This document shows, in pieces, positions 1 to 6,926 of a stretch of DNA of 9,751 bases. Positions within the stretch are counted from its first letter, which is position 1; each line of letters opens with the position of its first letter. A program made the position numbers and the translations under genes. Source of the stretch: an uncultured bacterium (GTDB lineage: Bacteria; Patescibacteriota; Microgenomatia; UBA1400; PJMF01). The stretch spans positions 1-9,751 of the forward strand of contig CAITDX010000032.1 in the NCBI GenBank assembly GCA_903891335.1. Direction: 5' to 3'. A model generated the notes under the pieces. It made no database searches. It was not told where the DNA came from and worked only from the letters and a program-made list of their open reading frames with translations.

Positions 1-1
1 C

Positions 2-1426
2 ATCAGCCTGATGAAACGGGGCGACGATGCTTTTTTTGCCTACTACGACATCATCAACCGCCAACTCCTAAGTTTAGTTATTAGTTTCGGAATGATGGCC
101 TTTGCGTTTACGAGTTTACGCTCGAGTTACTTATTGGCCGTCGCTATTCTGATTGCACTCACTGCTTTTGTTGCAAGTTTTCTGATTAAGCTCAATATCA
201 GCAAACGCCAAGCCTTCAATAGTGCCGACGACGAAGTGTCATCGGCGCGAGTAGACAATCTCGTCAACTTTGACACCGTCAAATATTTTGCCAATGAACA
301 GTTTGAGCAGCGCCGTTTCGCTAATTTATTGCGCATTTGGAATAAGCGCTTGCAAGACTATTTTTTTACTTTTCGTTACTTTGATGGCATCGTTGGTAAT
401 TTCATCAACGCTTCACTAGTAGGCATCATGCTCCTAAGTCTTTTCGACCTGCAGCAGCAACGAATTAGCCTGGCAGATTTTCTGCTGGTAAGCACCTTCG
501 CTATGACTCTTTTCCCCAGGATGATGCACTTACTCTTTAGTATTCGTGAGCTCGCCAAAAAACACACTGATCTGAGCAGCTATCTAGATTTACTCGATGA
601 GCCAATTGTCGTCCAAGACCCTCTCAAACCAGTGACGCTAGAGCAGGTGAAAGGTGAAATTACTTTCGATCAGGTGAGTTTCGCCTATGAAAATAAACAA
701 CCAATCTTGCAAGATTTCTCATTGACCATCAAGCCAGGCGAAGTGGTGGCTCTGGTTGGTTTTTCTGGAGCAGGCAAGAGCACCGTCGCCAAACTCCTGA
801 TGCGCATGTACGACCCTCAGCAAGGTGAGATCTTAATCGATGGCGTGCCTATTACTGCCATGCGCAAAAGTGACTTGCGCCAATTGATCGGAGTAGTTCC
901 TCAAGATCCTTTGCTGTTCAATAACACGGTGTATTTCAACATTGCCTACGCCAAACAGGAAGCAAGCAAAACTGAAGTCGAAGCCGCTGCCCAAGCAGCG
1001 CAAGTTGATGTTTTCGTCAAAGATCTAACCAACGGCTACGATACTGTCGTCGGAGAAAGAGGCATCAAGCTTTCTGGCGGTCAACGGCAGCGTCTCGCCA
1101 TCGCTCGAGTCCTACTTGAAAAACCACACATTATCATCATGGATGAGGCTACTAGCTCGCTCGATAGTGCATCCGAAAAAAGCATTCAGCACGCTTTTTG
1201 GCAGCTCGTCCGCGACCCACAACAACCAAAAACCAGCATCATCATTGCCCATCGCTTATCAACCATTATGCAAGCCGATCGGATTGTCGTCCTTGATCAA
1301 GGAGCTATTGCTGAGGTCGGCACACATGAAGAATTAATTGCAAAACAAAATGGCATTTACCAGCAACTCTGGTCACTCCAAAAAAACGGTTTCATTGGAG
1401 ATGGAGAGAGCGAAGCAAGCAGCTAG
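2..1426 (+). CDS. ABC exporter, Atm1/HMT-like half-transporter (5' end outside window)
   Basis: This is a fused membrane and ATPase half-transporter that would act as a homodimer in the inner membrane. The reading frame is open to the left edge, so about 100-130 N-terminal residues (the first helices) are missing, judging by the usual 580-600 residue length. Counting from the first Met at base 11, the remaining membrane helices fall at about 17-60 and 125-180 and the nucleotide-binding domain at about 215-460. Seen in the ATPase: A-loop Tyr226, Walker A GFSGAGKS (250-257), Q-loop Gln298, signature LSGGQ (354-358), Walker B ending in Asp378-Glu379, D-loop SLD and switch His414. All catalytic parts are intact. 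The segment NFDTVKYFANE (86-96) resembles the NYETVKYF block of the Atm1/ABCB7/HMT group, which exports glutathione- or thiol-linked compounds. The substrate here is not shown by the sequence. The SDR gene follows after 40 bases but has its own promoter. Confidence 0.93.
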   Translation: MSLMKRGDDAFFAYYDIINRQLLSLVISFGMMAFAFTSLRSSYLLAVAILIALTAFVASFLIKLNISKRQAFNSADDEVSSARVDNLVNFDTVKYFANEQFEQRRFANLLRIWNKRLQDYFFTFRYFDGIVGNFINASLVGIMLLSLFDLQQQRISLADFLLVSTFAMTLFPRMMHLLFSIRELAKKHTDLSSYLDLLDEPIVVQDPLKPVTLEQVKGEITFDQVSFAYENKQPILQDFSLTIKPGEVVALVGFSGAGKSTVAKLLMRMYDPQQGEILIDGVPITAMRKSDLRQLIGVVPQDPLLFNNTVYFNIAYAKQEASKTEVEAAAQAAQVDVFVKDLTNGYDTVVGERGIKLSGGQRQRLAIARVLLEKPHIIIMDEATSSLDSASEKSIQHAFWQLVRDPQQPKTSIIIAHRLSTIMQADRIVVLDQGAIAEVGTHEELIAKQNGIYQQLWSLQKNGFIGDGESEASS

Positions 1427-1456
1427 TTGTCTTTTACTAAGAAAAGTAGGTATACT
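1427..1456 (+). promoter_or_regulatory. Sigma70-like promoter of the SDR gene
   Basis: A TTGTCT -35 (1427-1432) begins on the base after the ABC-gene stop. An 18-base spacer separates it from a TATACT -10 (1451-1456). The expected transcription start is near 1463, only about four bases before the ATG at 1467. This leaves no room for a ribosome binding site, so a leaderless or near-leaderless message is likely. Confidence 0.6.
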
Positions 1457-1466
1457 GTAGGTTACT

Positions 1467-2252
1467 ATGCAAAAGAACATCCTGATTACGGGCGCATCAA
1501 GTGGTATCGGCAAGGCTGTCGCCTTGGAATTCGCTAAAAAAGATGGTGCAAAAAATCATCTGATTTTAGTGGCTCGCAATCAAGAGAAACTCGAAAAAGT
1601 GGCTGCTGAAATCAAACAACTTGGAGTCGAAGTCACCACTATTTTAGCCGATTTAGGCAAAAAAACAGATATTGCTGAACTTTTCACAAAAATTGAAAAA
1701 CAATGCAGCACTCTTGATCTGGTCTTCAATAATGCCGGCCTTGGCTTCGTCAAGCCCGCCATTGACCTTACTGATGACGAAGTTGAACAAATTATCGACG
1801 TCAACATCAAAGGCATGACTCTGGTTGGCAAAAAAGCCGCAGCCATCATGGTTAAACAGGGACATGGACATATCATTTTCACTTCCTCATTGGCTGGTTA
1901 CGTGCTTTTACCAACTTGGTCAGTCTATTGTGCCAGTAAATGGGCGATCACTGCGTTTGCTAATGTTTTGCGACAAGAAGTCGCTAGTGCCGGTGTCAAA
2001 ATCACCACCGTCCATCCTGGACCAGTGCAAACTGAATTCTTTGATCCAAACAAGGCCAATGTTGACTTAAGTGCTTCTGAAAAAACTATGCCCGCTATTC
2101 CATCAGAAGAGGTGGCCAAGGCTGTTTATGAAGTTGCCTATACCGACACTAAACGAATTTTCAACCCACCCAAGCTAGCCATGTTTGCCGAAGCCTTCCG
2201 CTTGTTTCCTAACATGATGCAGAAAATGATGAGTAAACTGGTCAAAGAGTAG
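1467..2252 (+). CDS. Short-chain dehydrogenase/reductase (classical SDR)
   Basis: This is a 261-residue NAD(P)-dependent oxidoreductase of the classical SDR family with a single Rossmann domain. The cofactor loop TGASSGIG is at residues 8-15 and NNAG at 88-91. The catalytic tetrad is Asn113, Ser141, Tyr154 and Lys158 (YCASK), followed by the HPGPVQT segment (183-189) that binds the nicotinamide side. ARN at about 36-38 at the end of the second strand has an Arg where NADP-preferring members carry a basic residue, so NADPH is plausible. The C-terminus is rich in Met, Phe and Lys (LFPNMMQKMMSKL) and could lie on a membrane, as in related DltE/YqjQ-like SDRs. The substrate cannot be read from the sequence. 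The ATG at 1467 is chosen because it gives the full Rossmann start and sits just after a good -10. recQ begins 35 bases downstream. Confidence 0.93.
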   Translation: MQKNILITGASSGIGKAVALEFAKKDGAKNHLILVARNQEKLEKVAAEIKQLGVEVTTILADLGKKTDIAELFTKIEKQCSTLDLVFNNAGLGFVKPAIDLTDDEVEQIIDVNIKGMTLVGKKAAAIMVKQGHGHIIFTSSLAGYVLLPTWSVYCASKWAITAFANVLRQEVASAGVKITTVHPGPVQTEFFDPNKANVDLSASEKTMPAIPSEEVAKAVYEVAYTDTKRIFNPPKLAMFAEAFRLFPNMMQKMMSKLVKE

Positions 2253-2287
2253 TCATTCATGCAACCTGGTTTTAGTACAACAGGGGA

Positions 2288-3772
2288 GTGTCAACTCTTG
2301 CTCTGAGAGCACTCCAACGGTATTTTGGCTTTCCTGCTTTTCGTGCTGGCCAGCTGGAGATAGTTGAAGCGATTCTTGCTGAACAAGATGTCTTAGCCGT
2401 CCTACCAACTGGCGGTGGCAAATCGCTCTGTTTTCAAGTACCTGCGCTCATCCTTCCTGGAATTACACTGGTTATTTCACCACTTATTTCACTGATGAAA
2501 GATCAAGTTGATCACTTACTGGCCAAAAGCATCGCCGCTACTTATGTTGCGAGCAATTTAGATCAATCAGAACAGCAAACTCGCCTTATGGAATTAGCTC
2601 AAGGAAAAATTAAGCTCTGCTATGTCTCTCCAGAAAAACTCAAGCAGTCAGGTTTTATCCAACTGTGTCAACAATTACCGATCAGTATGGTGGTGATTGA
2701 TGAGGCGCACTGCATTAGTCTGTGGGGAAGTCAGTTTCGACCAAGTTACCAAGAAATTCCACAATTTATTGAAAAAATTACACAAAAAAACAAAAAAATT
2801 GTCACAGCTGCCTTTACAGCCACTGCCACTCGCGAAGTCCTAGCTGAAATTCAAAATTCTCTCAAATTACAAAAGCCCCGATTTTTTCAGCAAGGCTTTT
2901 TGCGACAAAATATTTTTTGGCACAATCTGATTTTTCAAAGCACCTTCGATAAAAATATCGTGCTTTTCAAACTCATCAAACAACATCCAAACACTCCCAT
3001 CATCATTTACTGCAGCACTAGAAAAGCCTGTCATGAGGTATATACCTTGCTTACCTATTATGATTTTTCTGGAAGCTGGAAGTGTGGTATCTATCATGGC
3101 GGACTTGAACAAAACCAACGCGAACAACAACAAAATAATTTTTTAACTGGCCAAACTCAGATCATGATCGCCACTAATGCTTTTGGTATGGGAATTGATA
3201 AGAGCGACATTAGAGTCGTTATCCACTACCAATTGCCAGCCCACCTAGAAAATTATTATCAGGAAGCGGGGAGAGCTGGTCGAGATGGACAAGCTAGTCA
3301 GAGCTACCTTCTCTATCAAGATCAAGACTTGCAGATTCAAATGCAGATGATTGCTCGTAATCACCACAATCACCAGCAGCCGCGTTATCACATTGAGCTA
3401 CAAAAATTACGCCACATGCGAGAGTATGCACAAAGCACAACGTGTCTTGAACAACGCATTGCTGCCTATTTTGGCGAGACGGAACATCCAGGATATTGCC
3501 AGCGCTGCCACCACTGTCTACAACGAAGCATTGAGCTTGATCAAAATGAGCAGGATTTTGTCAAACAATTAGAAGCAATAAATCAACACTACCATCGCCA
3601 CCGACAAATTAATGAACCTCCAATTCTCTTTACCATCAAACAAATTGAGCTGATGGCAATTCTACAACCAAAAACCATCGATGATTTGCAAAAAATCCCT
3701 GGAGTTGGTAATGCTATAATAGAAGCCTATGCAGATCCAAGATTTAATCAAAGAATATCGTCAAATTGCTGA
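2288..3772 (+). CDS. recQ: RecQ-family ATP-dependent DNA helicase (short form)
   Basis: This is a superfamily 2 3'-5' DNA helicase for recombination and fork repair, 494 residues long. Motif 0 is FRAGQ (18-22) and Walker A is TGGGKS (41-46). Motif II is DEAH (138-141), followed by the aromatic-rich loop HCISLWGSQFRP. Motif III is TATA (177-180), motif V is the ATNAFGMGIDK region (295-305) and motif VI is QEAGRAGRDG (325-334). Four cysteines (386, 404, 407, 410) form the RecQ zinc site. After zinc only about 84 residues remain: a shortened HRDC-like tail with a hairpin LQKIPGVGNA (467-476). The RQC winged helix of E. coli RecQ (about 609 residues) seems absent. The start is GTG: no in-frame ATG lies nearby, and this start reproduces the usual RecQ N-terminus. 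AGGGGA directly abuts the GTG, too close for normal Shine-Dalgarno use. An imperfect hairpin, CCTG (2265-2268) with CAGG (2281-2284), lies just upstream. The 3' end overlaps the next gene by 44 bases. Confidence 0.93.
   Translation: MSTLALRALQRYFGFPAFRAGQLEIVEAILAEQDVLAVLPTGGGKSLCFQVPALILPGITLVISPLISLMKDQVDHLLAKSIAATYVASNLDQSEQQTRLMELAQGKIKLCYVSPEKLKQSGFIQLCQQLPISMVVIDEAHCISLWGSQFRPSYQEIPQFIEKITQKNKKIVTAAFTATATREVLAEIQNSLKLQKPRFFQQGFLRQNIFWHNLIFQSTFDKNIVLFKLIKQHPNTPIIIYCSTRKACHEVYTLLTYYDFSGSWKCGIYHGGLEQNQREQQQNNFLTGQTQIMIATNAFGMGIDKSDIRVVIHYQLPAHLENYYQEAGRAGRDGQASQSYLLYQDQDLQIQMQMIARNHHNHQQPRYHIELQKLRHMREYAQSTTCLEQRIAAYFGETEHPGYCQRCHHCLQRSIELDQNEQDFVKQLEAINQHYHRHRQINEPPILFTIKQIELMAILQPKTIDDLQKIPGVGNAIIEAYADPRFNQRISSNC
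3712..3720 (+). promoter_or_regulatory. Extended -10 promoter inside recQ for the MazG-like gene
   Basis: TGC-TATAAT is a perfect -10 hexamer with the TGn extension. It lies within the recQ codons of the helix-hairpin-helix tail. The predicted transcription start (about 3727) is two bases before the ATG at 3729. No -35 stands at 17 bases: a TTGCAA lies at 3686-3691, but its spacer is 23. An extended -10 can work without a -35. Confidence 0.6.
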
Positions 3773-4058
3773 TTTTCTCAACAGTCATTGGCCACTCAAA
3801 GATGAAAACCAACGCGTCTTTGCGCGCACTATGAAAGTGGTTGAAGAGCTTGGCGAACTCTCTGATGAGATTCTAACCAGCATGAACCTCCAGCGTAACT
3901 CCAAAATTGCTAAATTTTCGAGAGAAAATCTAGAAGACGAGTTTGCTGACGTTCTCGGATCACTGATTCTACTGAGCTGTGAACTTGATATTGACGTCGA
4001 AGAAGTCATCAAACGCAAGATTGCTTTCACTCGCGAGCGCTTCGAAATTGACAAATAA
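3729..4058 (+). CDS. MazG-like nucleotide pyrophosphohydrolase
   Basis: This 109-residue all-helical protein belongs to the MazG/dUTPase-like superfamily, which hydrolyses NTPs or dNTPs to the monophosphate and pyrophosphate to remove damaged or excess nucleotides. The magnesium-binding pattern is visible: E39-E40-x-x-E43 in one helix and E71-x-x-D74 in the next (DEFADVLGSLILL). The length suits single-domain MazG-like proteins, which dimerise or tetramerise. It is about half the E. coli MazG, which has two such domains. The substrate is not determined. The first 44 bases overlap the end of recQ in another frame. That could give translational coupling, but the gene also has a strong extended -10 of its own just before the start. 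Pairing of a DNA repair helicase with nucleotide-pool cleaning is sensible but remains inference. Confidence 0.82.
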   Translation: MQIQDLIKEYRQIADFLNSHWPLKDENQRVFARTMKVVEELGELSDEILTSMNLQRNSKIAKFSRENLEDEFADVLGSLILLSCELDIDVEEVIKRKIAFTRERFEIDK

Positions 4059-4097
4059 AGAGCATGCAAAGAGCAACTAGCTGCACTCGACTTTTCT

Positions 4098-4106
4098 TGC
4101 TACGAT
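4098..4106 (+). promoter_or_regulatory. Extended -10 promoter of the tandem PsbP-like gene
   Basis: TGC-TACGAT (-10 at 4101-4106) ends six bases before the ATG at 4113, so transcription should begin on or next to the start codon. The wider block TTTTCTTGCTACGATG (4092-4107) recurs with one change before the other PsbP-like gene, at 8445-8460. I see no -35 at normal spacing. Confidence 0.55.
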
Positions 4107-4112
4107 GAGAGC

Positions 4113-5327
4113 ATGCCAAATTTGGAATCAGAATCATCCGCACTTCAACAACAGAGTCAATCAACTGAAACAGTTATCACTGATGAGATTCCCACCTCAG
4201 ACCCCGTCTCTTCAACAAAGAAAAAAATCCCCGCTTGGATCATCATCGCTATCGTGACTGTCATTAGTGGCATCACGCTTGCACTTGTGTTCAGTCGAAG
4301 CACTCCCGACACTCAATCAAGCAATAACACTGATTCAAACACTCCTGCTGAAAAAATCACACTCGACCCAGCAGTTATCGCAGATAATGCCTCACCAACC
4401 GAAACAGCGACTTGGATCAGCTTCACCAATCAAACTGGAGAAGTTCAATTTTCCTACCCAGATACCTGGCAAGTGAGTCAAACAACTATTAGCGCAAGCG
4501 GTTCCAGTTCTACTCAAACAGAAACAGCATCACAGCAGCAAATCAGACTACAATTGGAGGATGCGCAGATTCTAATTACCACCAACATCACTCAAGCTCC
4601 GAGAGTTCCAACGAGCTATCAAGGCGAAGCGTTTACCCTCGATGGCCACAGACTTTTTAAATTCACGTATCTTGATCCTTATACGCAAACCAAACAGATT
4701 GGACTTGCTAATTCTAGTTACAATTTTGGTTTTTTTAGTCTTGGTGACAAACACTATGAAATTTTTCTGAGCTATCCAACTGGATACACCAGCGAACAAG
4801 AACAACAAGTGCAAAATACATTTACTCAAATCCTACAGAGCATGAAGTTACCCAAACAAACCCCACTTGTCAGTCAAGATTGGCAAAACTATATCGGTGC
4901 GGGCGGGGTATACACCATTAAATATCCAGCTGGTTGGAGACAAGTTGAAACGGTTAATTTCACCGGCTTTGGTCCAATCGAAATTGGTGAAGACATCATT
5001 ATGGGAGTCAGTATCTATGACACCAGCGACAAAACTCGCACTAAAGTCAAAGCAGAAATTGGCAAACAATTTGCTGATCGTCGCCAAACCAGTGAAGCAC
5101 TCTTTGTGGCTGGACTCAAAGCTGAAAAAGTTGTCACTACTACACCGTCATATCCGGATTGGTATAGCGAATCGATTTTTATTACGAGTGGTGATCGACT
5201 CTACGTGATTGGGAACGGAGCACAGCGTAATGAGCAGTTACAAAAAATGCTCCAACAGCGCATGACTAACCCCACTACAATTACCTTCGAAGATTTTTAT
5301 CACTCATTTCGACTACAGGGAGTATAA
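4113..5327 (+). CDS. Membrane-anchored protein with two tandem PsbP-like domains
   Basis: This 404-residue protein has a short Ser/Gln-rich cytoplasmic tail, basic residues KKK at 36-38 and one membrane helix (about 39-60). A Ser/Thr/Asn-rich linker follows, then an outside part of two related units (about 101-245 and 257-402). Each unit opens with Trp, then a G-x-[VY]-x-[FI]-x-YP core and a second Trp exactly 18 residues on (W101/W119 and W257/W275). Each closes with a similar SMKL/SFRL ending (residues 243-246 and 398-401). This opening matches PsbP-like proteins common in CPR and Gram-positive genomes. The name comes from the photosystem II protein and implies no photosynthesis. Function is unknown; an extracytoplasmic binding or envelope role is inference. 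There is no lipobox Cys, so the anchor is the helix. The stop overlaps the -10 of the next gene. Confidence 0.8.
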   Translation: MPNLESESSALQQQSQSTETVITDEIPTSDPVSSTKKKIPAWIIIAIVTVISGITLALVFSRSTPDTQSSNNTDSNTPAEKITLDPAVIADNASPTETATWISFTNQTGEVQFSYPDTWQVSQTTISASGSSSTQTETASQQQIRLQLEDAQILITTNITQAPRVPTSYQGEAFTLDGHRLFKFTYLDPYTQTKQIGLANSSYNFGFFSLGDKHYEIFLSYPTGYTSEQEQQVQNTFTQILQSMKLPKQTPLVSQDWQNYIGAGGVYTIKYPAGWRQVETVNFTGFGPIEIGEDIIMGVSIYDTSDKTRTKVKAEIGKQFADRRQTSEALFVAGLKAEKVVTTTPSYPDWYSESIFITSGDRLYVIGNGAQRNEQLQKMLQQRMTNPTTITFEDFYHSFRLQGV

Positions 5328-5328
5328 T
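5323..5328 (+). promoter_or_regulatory. TATAAT -10 element before the small Cys-rich gene
   Basis: A consensus TATAAT contains the TAA stop (5325-5327) of the preceding gene. It ends 11 bases before the ATG at 5340, so the message would start about five bases upstream of the start codon. No clear -35 and no TGn extension are visible. Confidence 0.45.
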
Positions 5329-5339
5329 ATACCCCTTCT

Positions 5340-5567
5340 ATGGTTGAAAGAAATCAAGAAACAATTAATATTTCTGATACTCAAGCAGAAAAAAGCACAT
5401 TTGGCAGATGCCCTTTTAGAATTCTAACTGGAGGTAAACTCAATAGAGTCATAGCTCCACTATGCACCCATGCCAGCAGTCACGGAGAGGGAAGTTTCTT
5501 TGAATCTTGCATTGATATCGCATTAAGCAAAGACGAATGCCCTAAACTCAATACCGACAACGACTAG
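5340..5567 (+). CDS. Small Cys-containing protein of unknown function
   Basis: This 75-residue soluble protein is one I do not recognise. It has no membrane helix or signal peptide. The N-terminal 20 residues are polar and probably flexible. The rest carries four cysteines (24, 42, 57, 67) and a His pair (44, 48) in the stretch LCTHASSHGEGSFFESC. This arrangement could hold a metal or form disulfides, but it matches no zinc motif I can name. Support for a real gene: it fills the only gap between the PsbP-like gene and the DEAD-box gene, has a TATAAT just before its ATG, has reasonable codon use, and ends 14 bases short of the converging helicase gene. Against it: it is short, and I recall no family. 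If it is not a gene, the stretch is a 254-base intergenic region. Confidence 0.55.
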   Translation: MVERNQETINISDTQAEKSTFGRCPFRILTGGKLNRVIAPLCTHASSHGEGSFFESCIDIALSKDECPKLNTDND

Positions 5568-5581
5568 GGAGAAGAGATTGG

Positions 5582-6790
5582 CTATCCGACAAACGTCAAA
5601 GCCACACCACTTGCTGCTGCGCGACCAGTGCGGCCAATGCGATGAATGTAATCAGCGTAGGTCTCGGGCAAATCGTAATTGATGACGTGTGTCACCCCTT
5701 CGATATCTAAGCCACGAGCCACTACGTCAGTAGCCAGCAAAACTTGAATTGCATTATCGCGAAACTGTTGCAGCGCTCGCTGCCGCTGACCCTGAGATTT
5801 ATTCCCATGAATTGAAGCAACTTTGAAACCACACCGATCGAGATCACGAGACAAACGCTCAGTACCATGTTTGGTGCGACCAAAAATCAACACCTTGCGC
5901 AAGTCTTTTTGGATCAGCAAATCACGTAAGACATCAAGCTTAACTTTACCACGCACATCCACTACTTCCTGTTTAATACTGGCTTTGTTGCCAGAACTTG
6001 GAATGACAATGGTCACTGGATTGTTTAAGAAACCAGCCATAATTTCCTGAACTTTAGCATTGGTAGTTGCAGAAAAAAATAACGATTGGCGTGCTTCAGG
6101 CAATTCTTGAATGATTCTTTTGACGTCATGGATGAAACCCATATCAAGCATGCGGTCGACTTCATCAAGGACAACATGATTGAAATAAGCAAAATTGAGC
6201 TTGCGACGGTCACTGAGATCTTTCAATCTACCAGGAGTACCAATCACAAATTGTGGGCGCTTCTGAAGACGTTCGATCTGGCGAACGATCGATGATCCGC
6301 CAATACAGACAGCCGAACTAACGGACAAATTCTGACTAAAGCTCAACAATTCTTCTCGAATTTGCACTGCCAACTCACGAGTTGGCGTCACCACCAACAC
6401 TCTGGTTTGAGGATTCTTCAGCACTTGATGAAGTAGCGGTAAGAGAAAGGCAGCAGTTTTACCAGTGCCAGTTTCAGCAATACCAACCACATCGCGCTGC
6501 TCTAAAATCAGTGGAATGACTTGATCCTGAATAGGGGTGGGCTGTTGATAACCTTTGATTGCTAAATTGATTTTAATCTGTTCGACGATGTCGAAATCAC
6601 TAAACGCATGGCGATTTTGGTAGGGAGCAACTGGCGTGCTAACGCGCGCGCTGTCCACTCCAAATTCTGCCTGAGCTTTGGCGATCATCACTGAAGGATC
6701 AAAACTGACAATCTTGCGCTTACCTTGGAAACGCTGACGAGAAAAATGACGAGGTGAAGCAGATTGCTGCCTCTGGTGGCCACGATACAT
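5582..6790 (-). CDS. DEAD-box ATP-dependent RNA helicase
   Basis: This 402-residue RNA helicase of the DEAD-box family would remodel RNA secondary structure in translation, ribosome assembly or decay. A basic, Gln/Arg-rich N-terminal tail of about 60 residues likely binds RNA. The core follows: Q motif with Phe63 and Gln88 (GYQQPTPIQ), motif I AETGTGKT (105-112), Ia PTREL (136-140), Ib TPGR (185-188), motif II DEVD (209-212) in place of DEAD, III SAT (240-242), V ARGLDIE (358-364) and VI HRIGRTGR (383-390). It ends 12 residues after motif VI, so it has none of the C-terminal RNA-binding extension of DeaD/CsdA or DbpA. It is nearer in size to RhlE-type proteins. Asp and Glu needed for ATP hydrolysis remain in DEVD. 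It has its own promoter and a leader of about 100 bases. It converges with the small Cys-rich gene with a 14-base gap and no terminator-like hairpin. Confidence 0.95.
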   Translation of the reverse strand: MYRGHQRQQSASPRHFSRQRFQGKRKIVSFDPSVMIAKAQAEFGVDSARVSTPVAPYQNRHAFSDFDIVEQIKINLAIKGYQQPTPIQDQVIPLILEQRDVVGIAETGTGKTAAFLLPLLHQVLKNPQTRVLVVTPTRELAVQIREELLSFSQNLSVSSAVCIGGSSIVRQIERLQKRPQFVIGTPGRLKDLSDRRKLNFAYFNHVVLDEVDRMLDMGFIHDVKRIIQELPEARQSLFFSATTNAKVQEIMAGFLNNPVTIVIPSSGNKASIKQEVVDVRGKVKLDVLRDLLIQKDLRKVLIFGRTKHGTERLSRDLDRCGFKVASIHGNKSQGQRQRALQQFRDNAIQVLLATDVVARGLDIEGVTHVINYDLPETYADYIHRIGRTGRAAASGVALTFVG

Positions 6791-6891
6791 GGTTTACTTT
6801 CTTGATCTAATAGAGGTCAAAGACAAGAAGTAAATGCAGGCATTCACGTGCTCAACCAAAAAGGAGATCTGTTACATTAAAATATTAACTA
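6791..6891 (-). promoter_or_regulatory. Long 5' leader of the DEAD-box helicase gene
   Basis: About 100 bases separate the predicted transcription start (near 6891) from the ATG at 6790, in contrast to the near-leaderless genes nearby. It contains a compact hairpin at 6847-6830 (- strand): a 7-base-pair stem GTGAATG/CATTTAC with one G-U pair and a CCTG loop. It also contains a minimal ATG-TAA start-stop pair. No strong Shine-Dalgarno is seen before the ATG, only AAGAAAG. Leaders of cold-shock RNA helicases can be regulatory; that this one is so is inference. Confidence 0.4.
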
Positions 6892-6897
6892 ACGCCT

Positions 6898-6926
6898 AGT
6901 ATAGCACATAAACCGCTGAATTGCAA
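6898..6926 (-). promoter_or_regulatory. Sigma70-like promoter of the DEAD-box helicase gene
   Basis: On the - strand, TTGCAA (6926-6921) is followed by a 17-base spacer and TATACT (6903-6898), with TGC just before the -10 as an extended element. It is the best complete promoter in the window. It begins directly after the stop of the upstream gene at 6927. Confidence 0.7.

Noticed and set aside
1431..1446. Inverted repeat CTTTT/AAAAG after the ABC gene
   Set aside because: The stem is five A/T-rich pairs without a following U-run and lies inside the promoter spacer of the next gene, so it is not a terminator.
1580..1882. Open frame of 100 codons on the - strand inside the SDR gene, and similar antisense frames elsewhere
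   Set aside because: They lie wholly within well-supported genes, have skewed Ser/Leu/Arg composition typical of antisense frames, and show no promoter or family motif.
3770..3772. TGA at the end of recQ read as glycine (code 25)
   Set aside because: The RecQ HRDC-like tail ends naturally here, read-through would translate the overlapping MazG-like gene in the wrong frame, and no other gene has an in-frame TGA.
4048..4053. Perfect TTGACA -35 hexamer near the end of the MazG-like gene
   Set aside because: At 16-18 bases downstream there is no -10-like sequence (GAGCAA at 17), and the next gene's -10 at 4101 is too far away.
4060..4116. Direct repeat GAGCATGC at 4060-4067 and 4109-4116
   Set aside because: It is only eight bases, twice, and the second copy includes the start codon; this is expected by chance at this length.
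6794..6847. 17-codon GTG-started frame in the DEAD-box leader, ending just before the ATG
   Set aside because: It has no ribosome binding site, an ordinary composition and no peptide pattern; the hairpin there is a simpler explanation.
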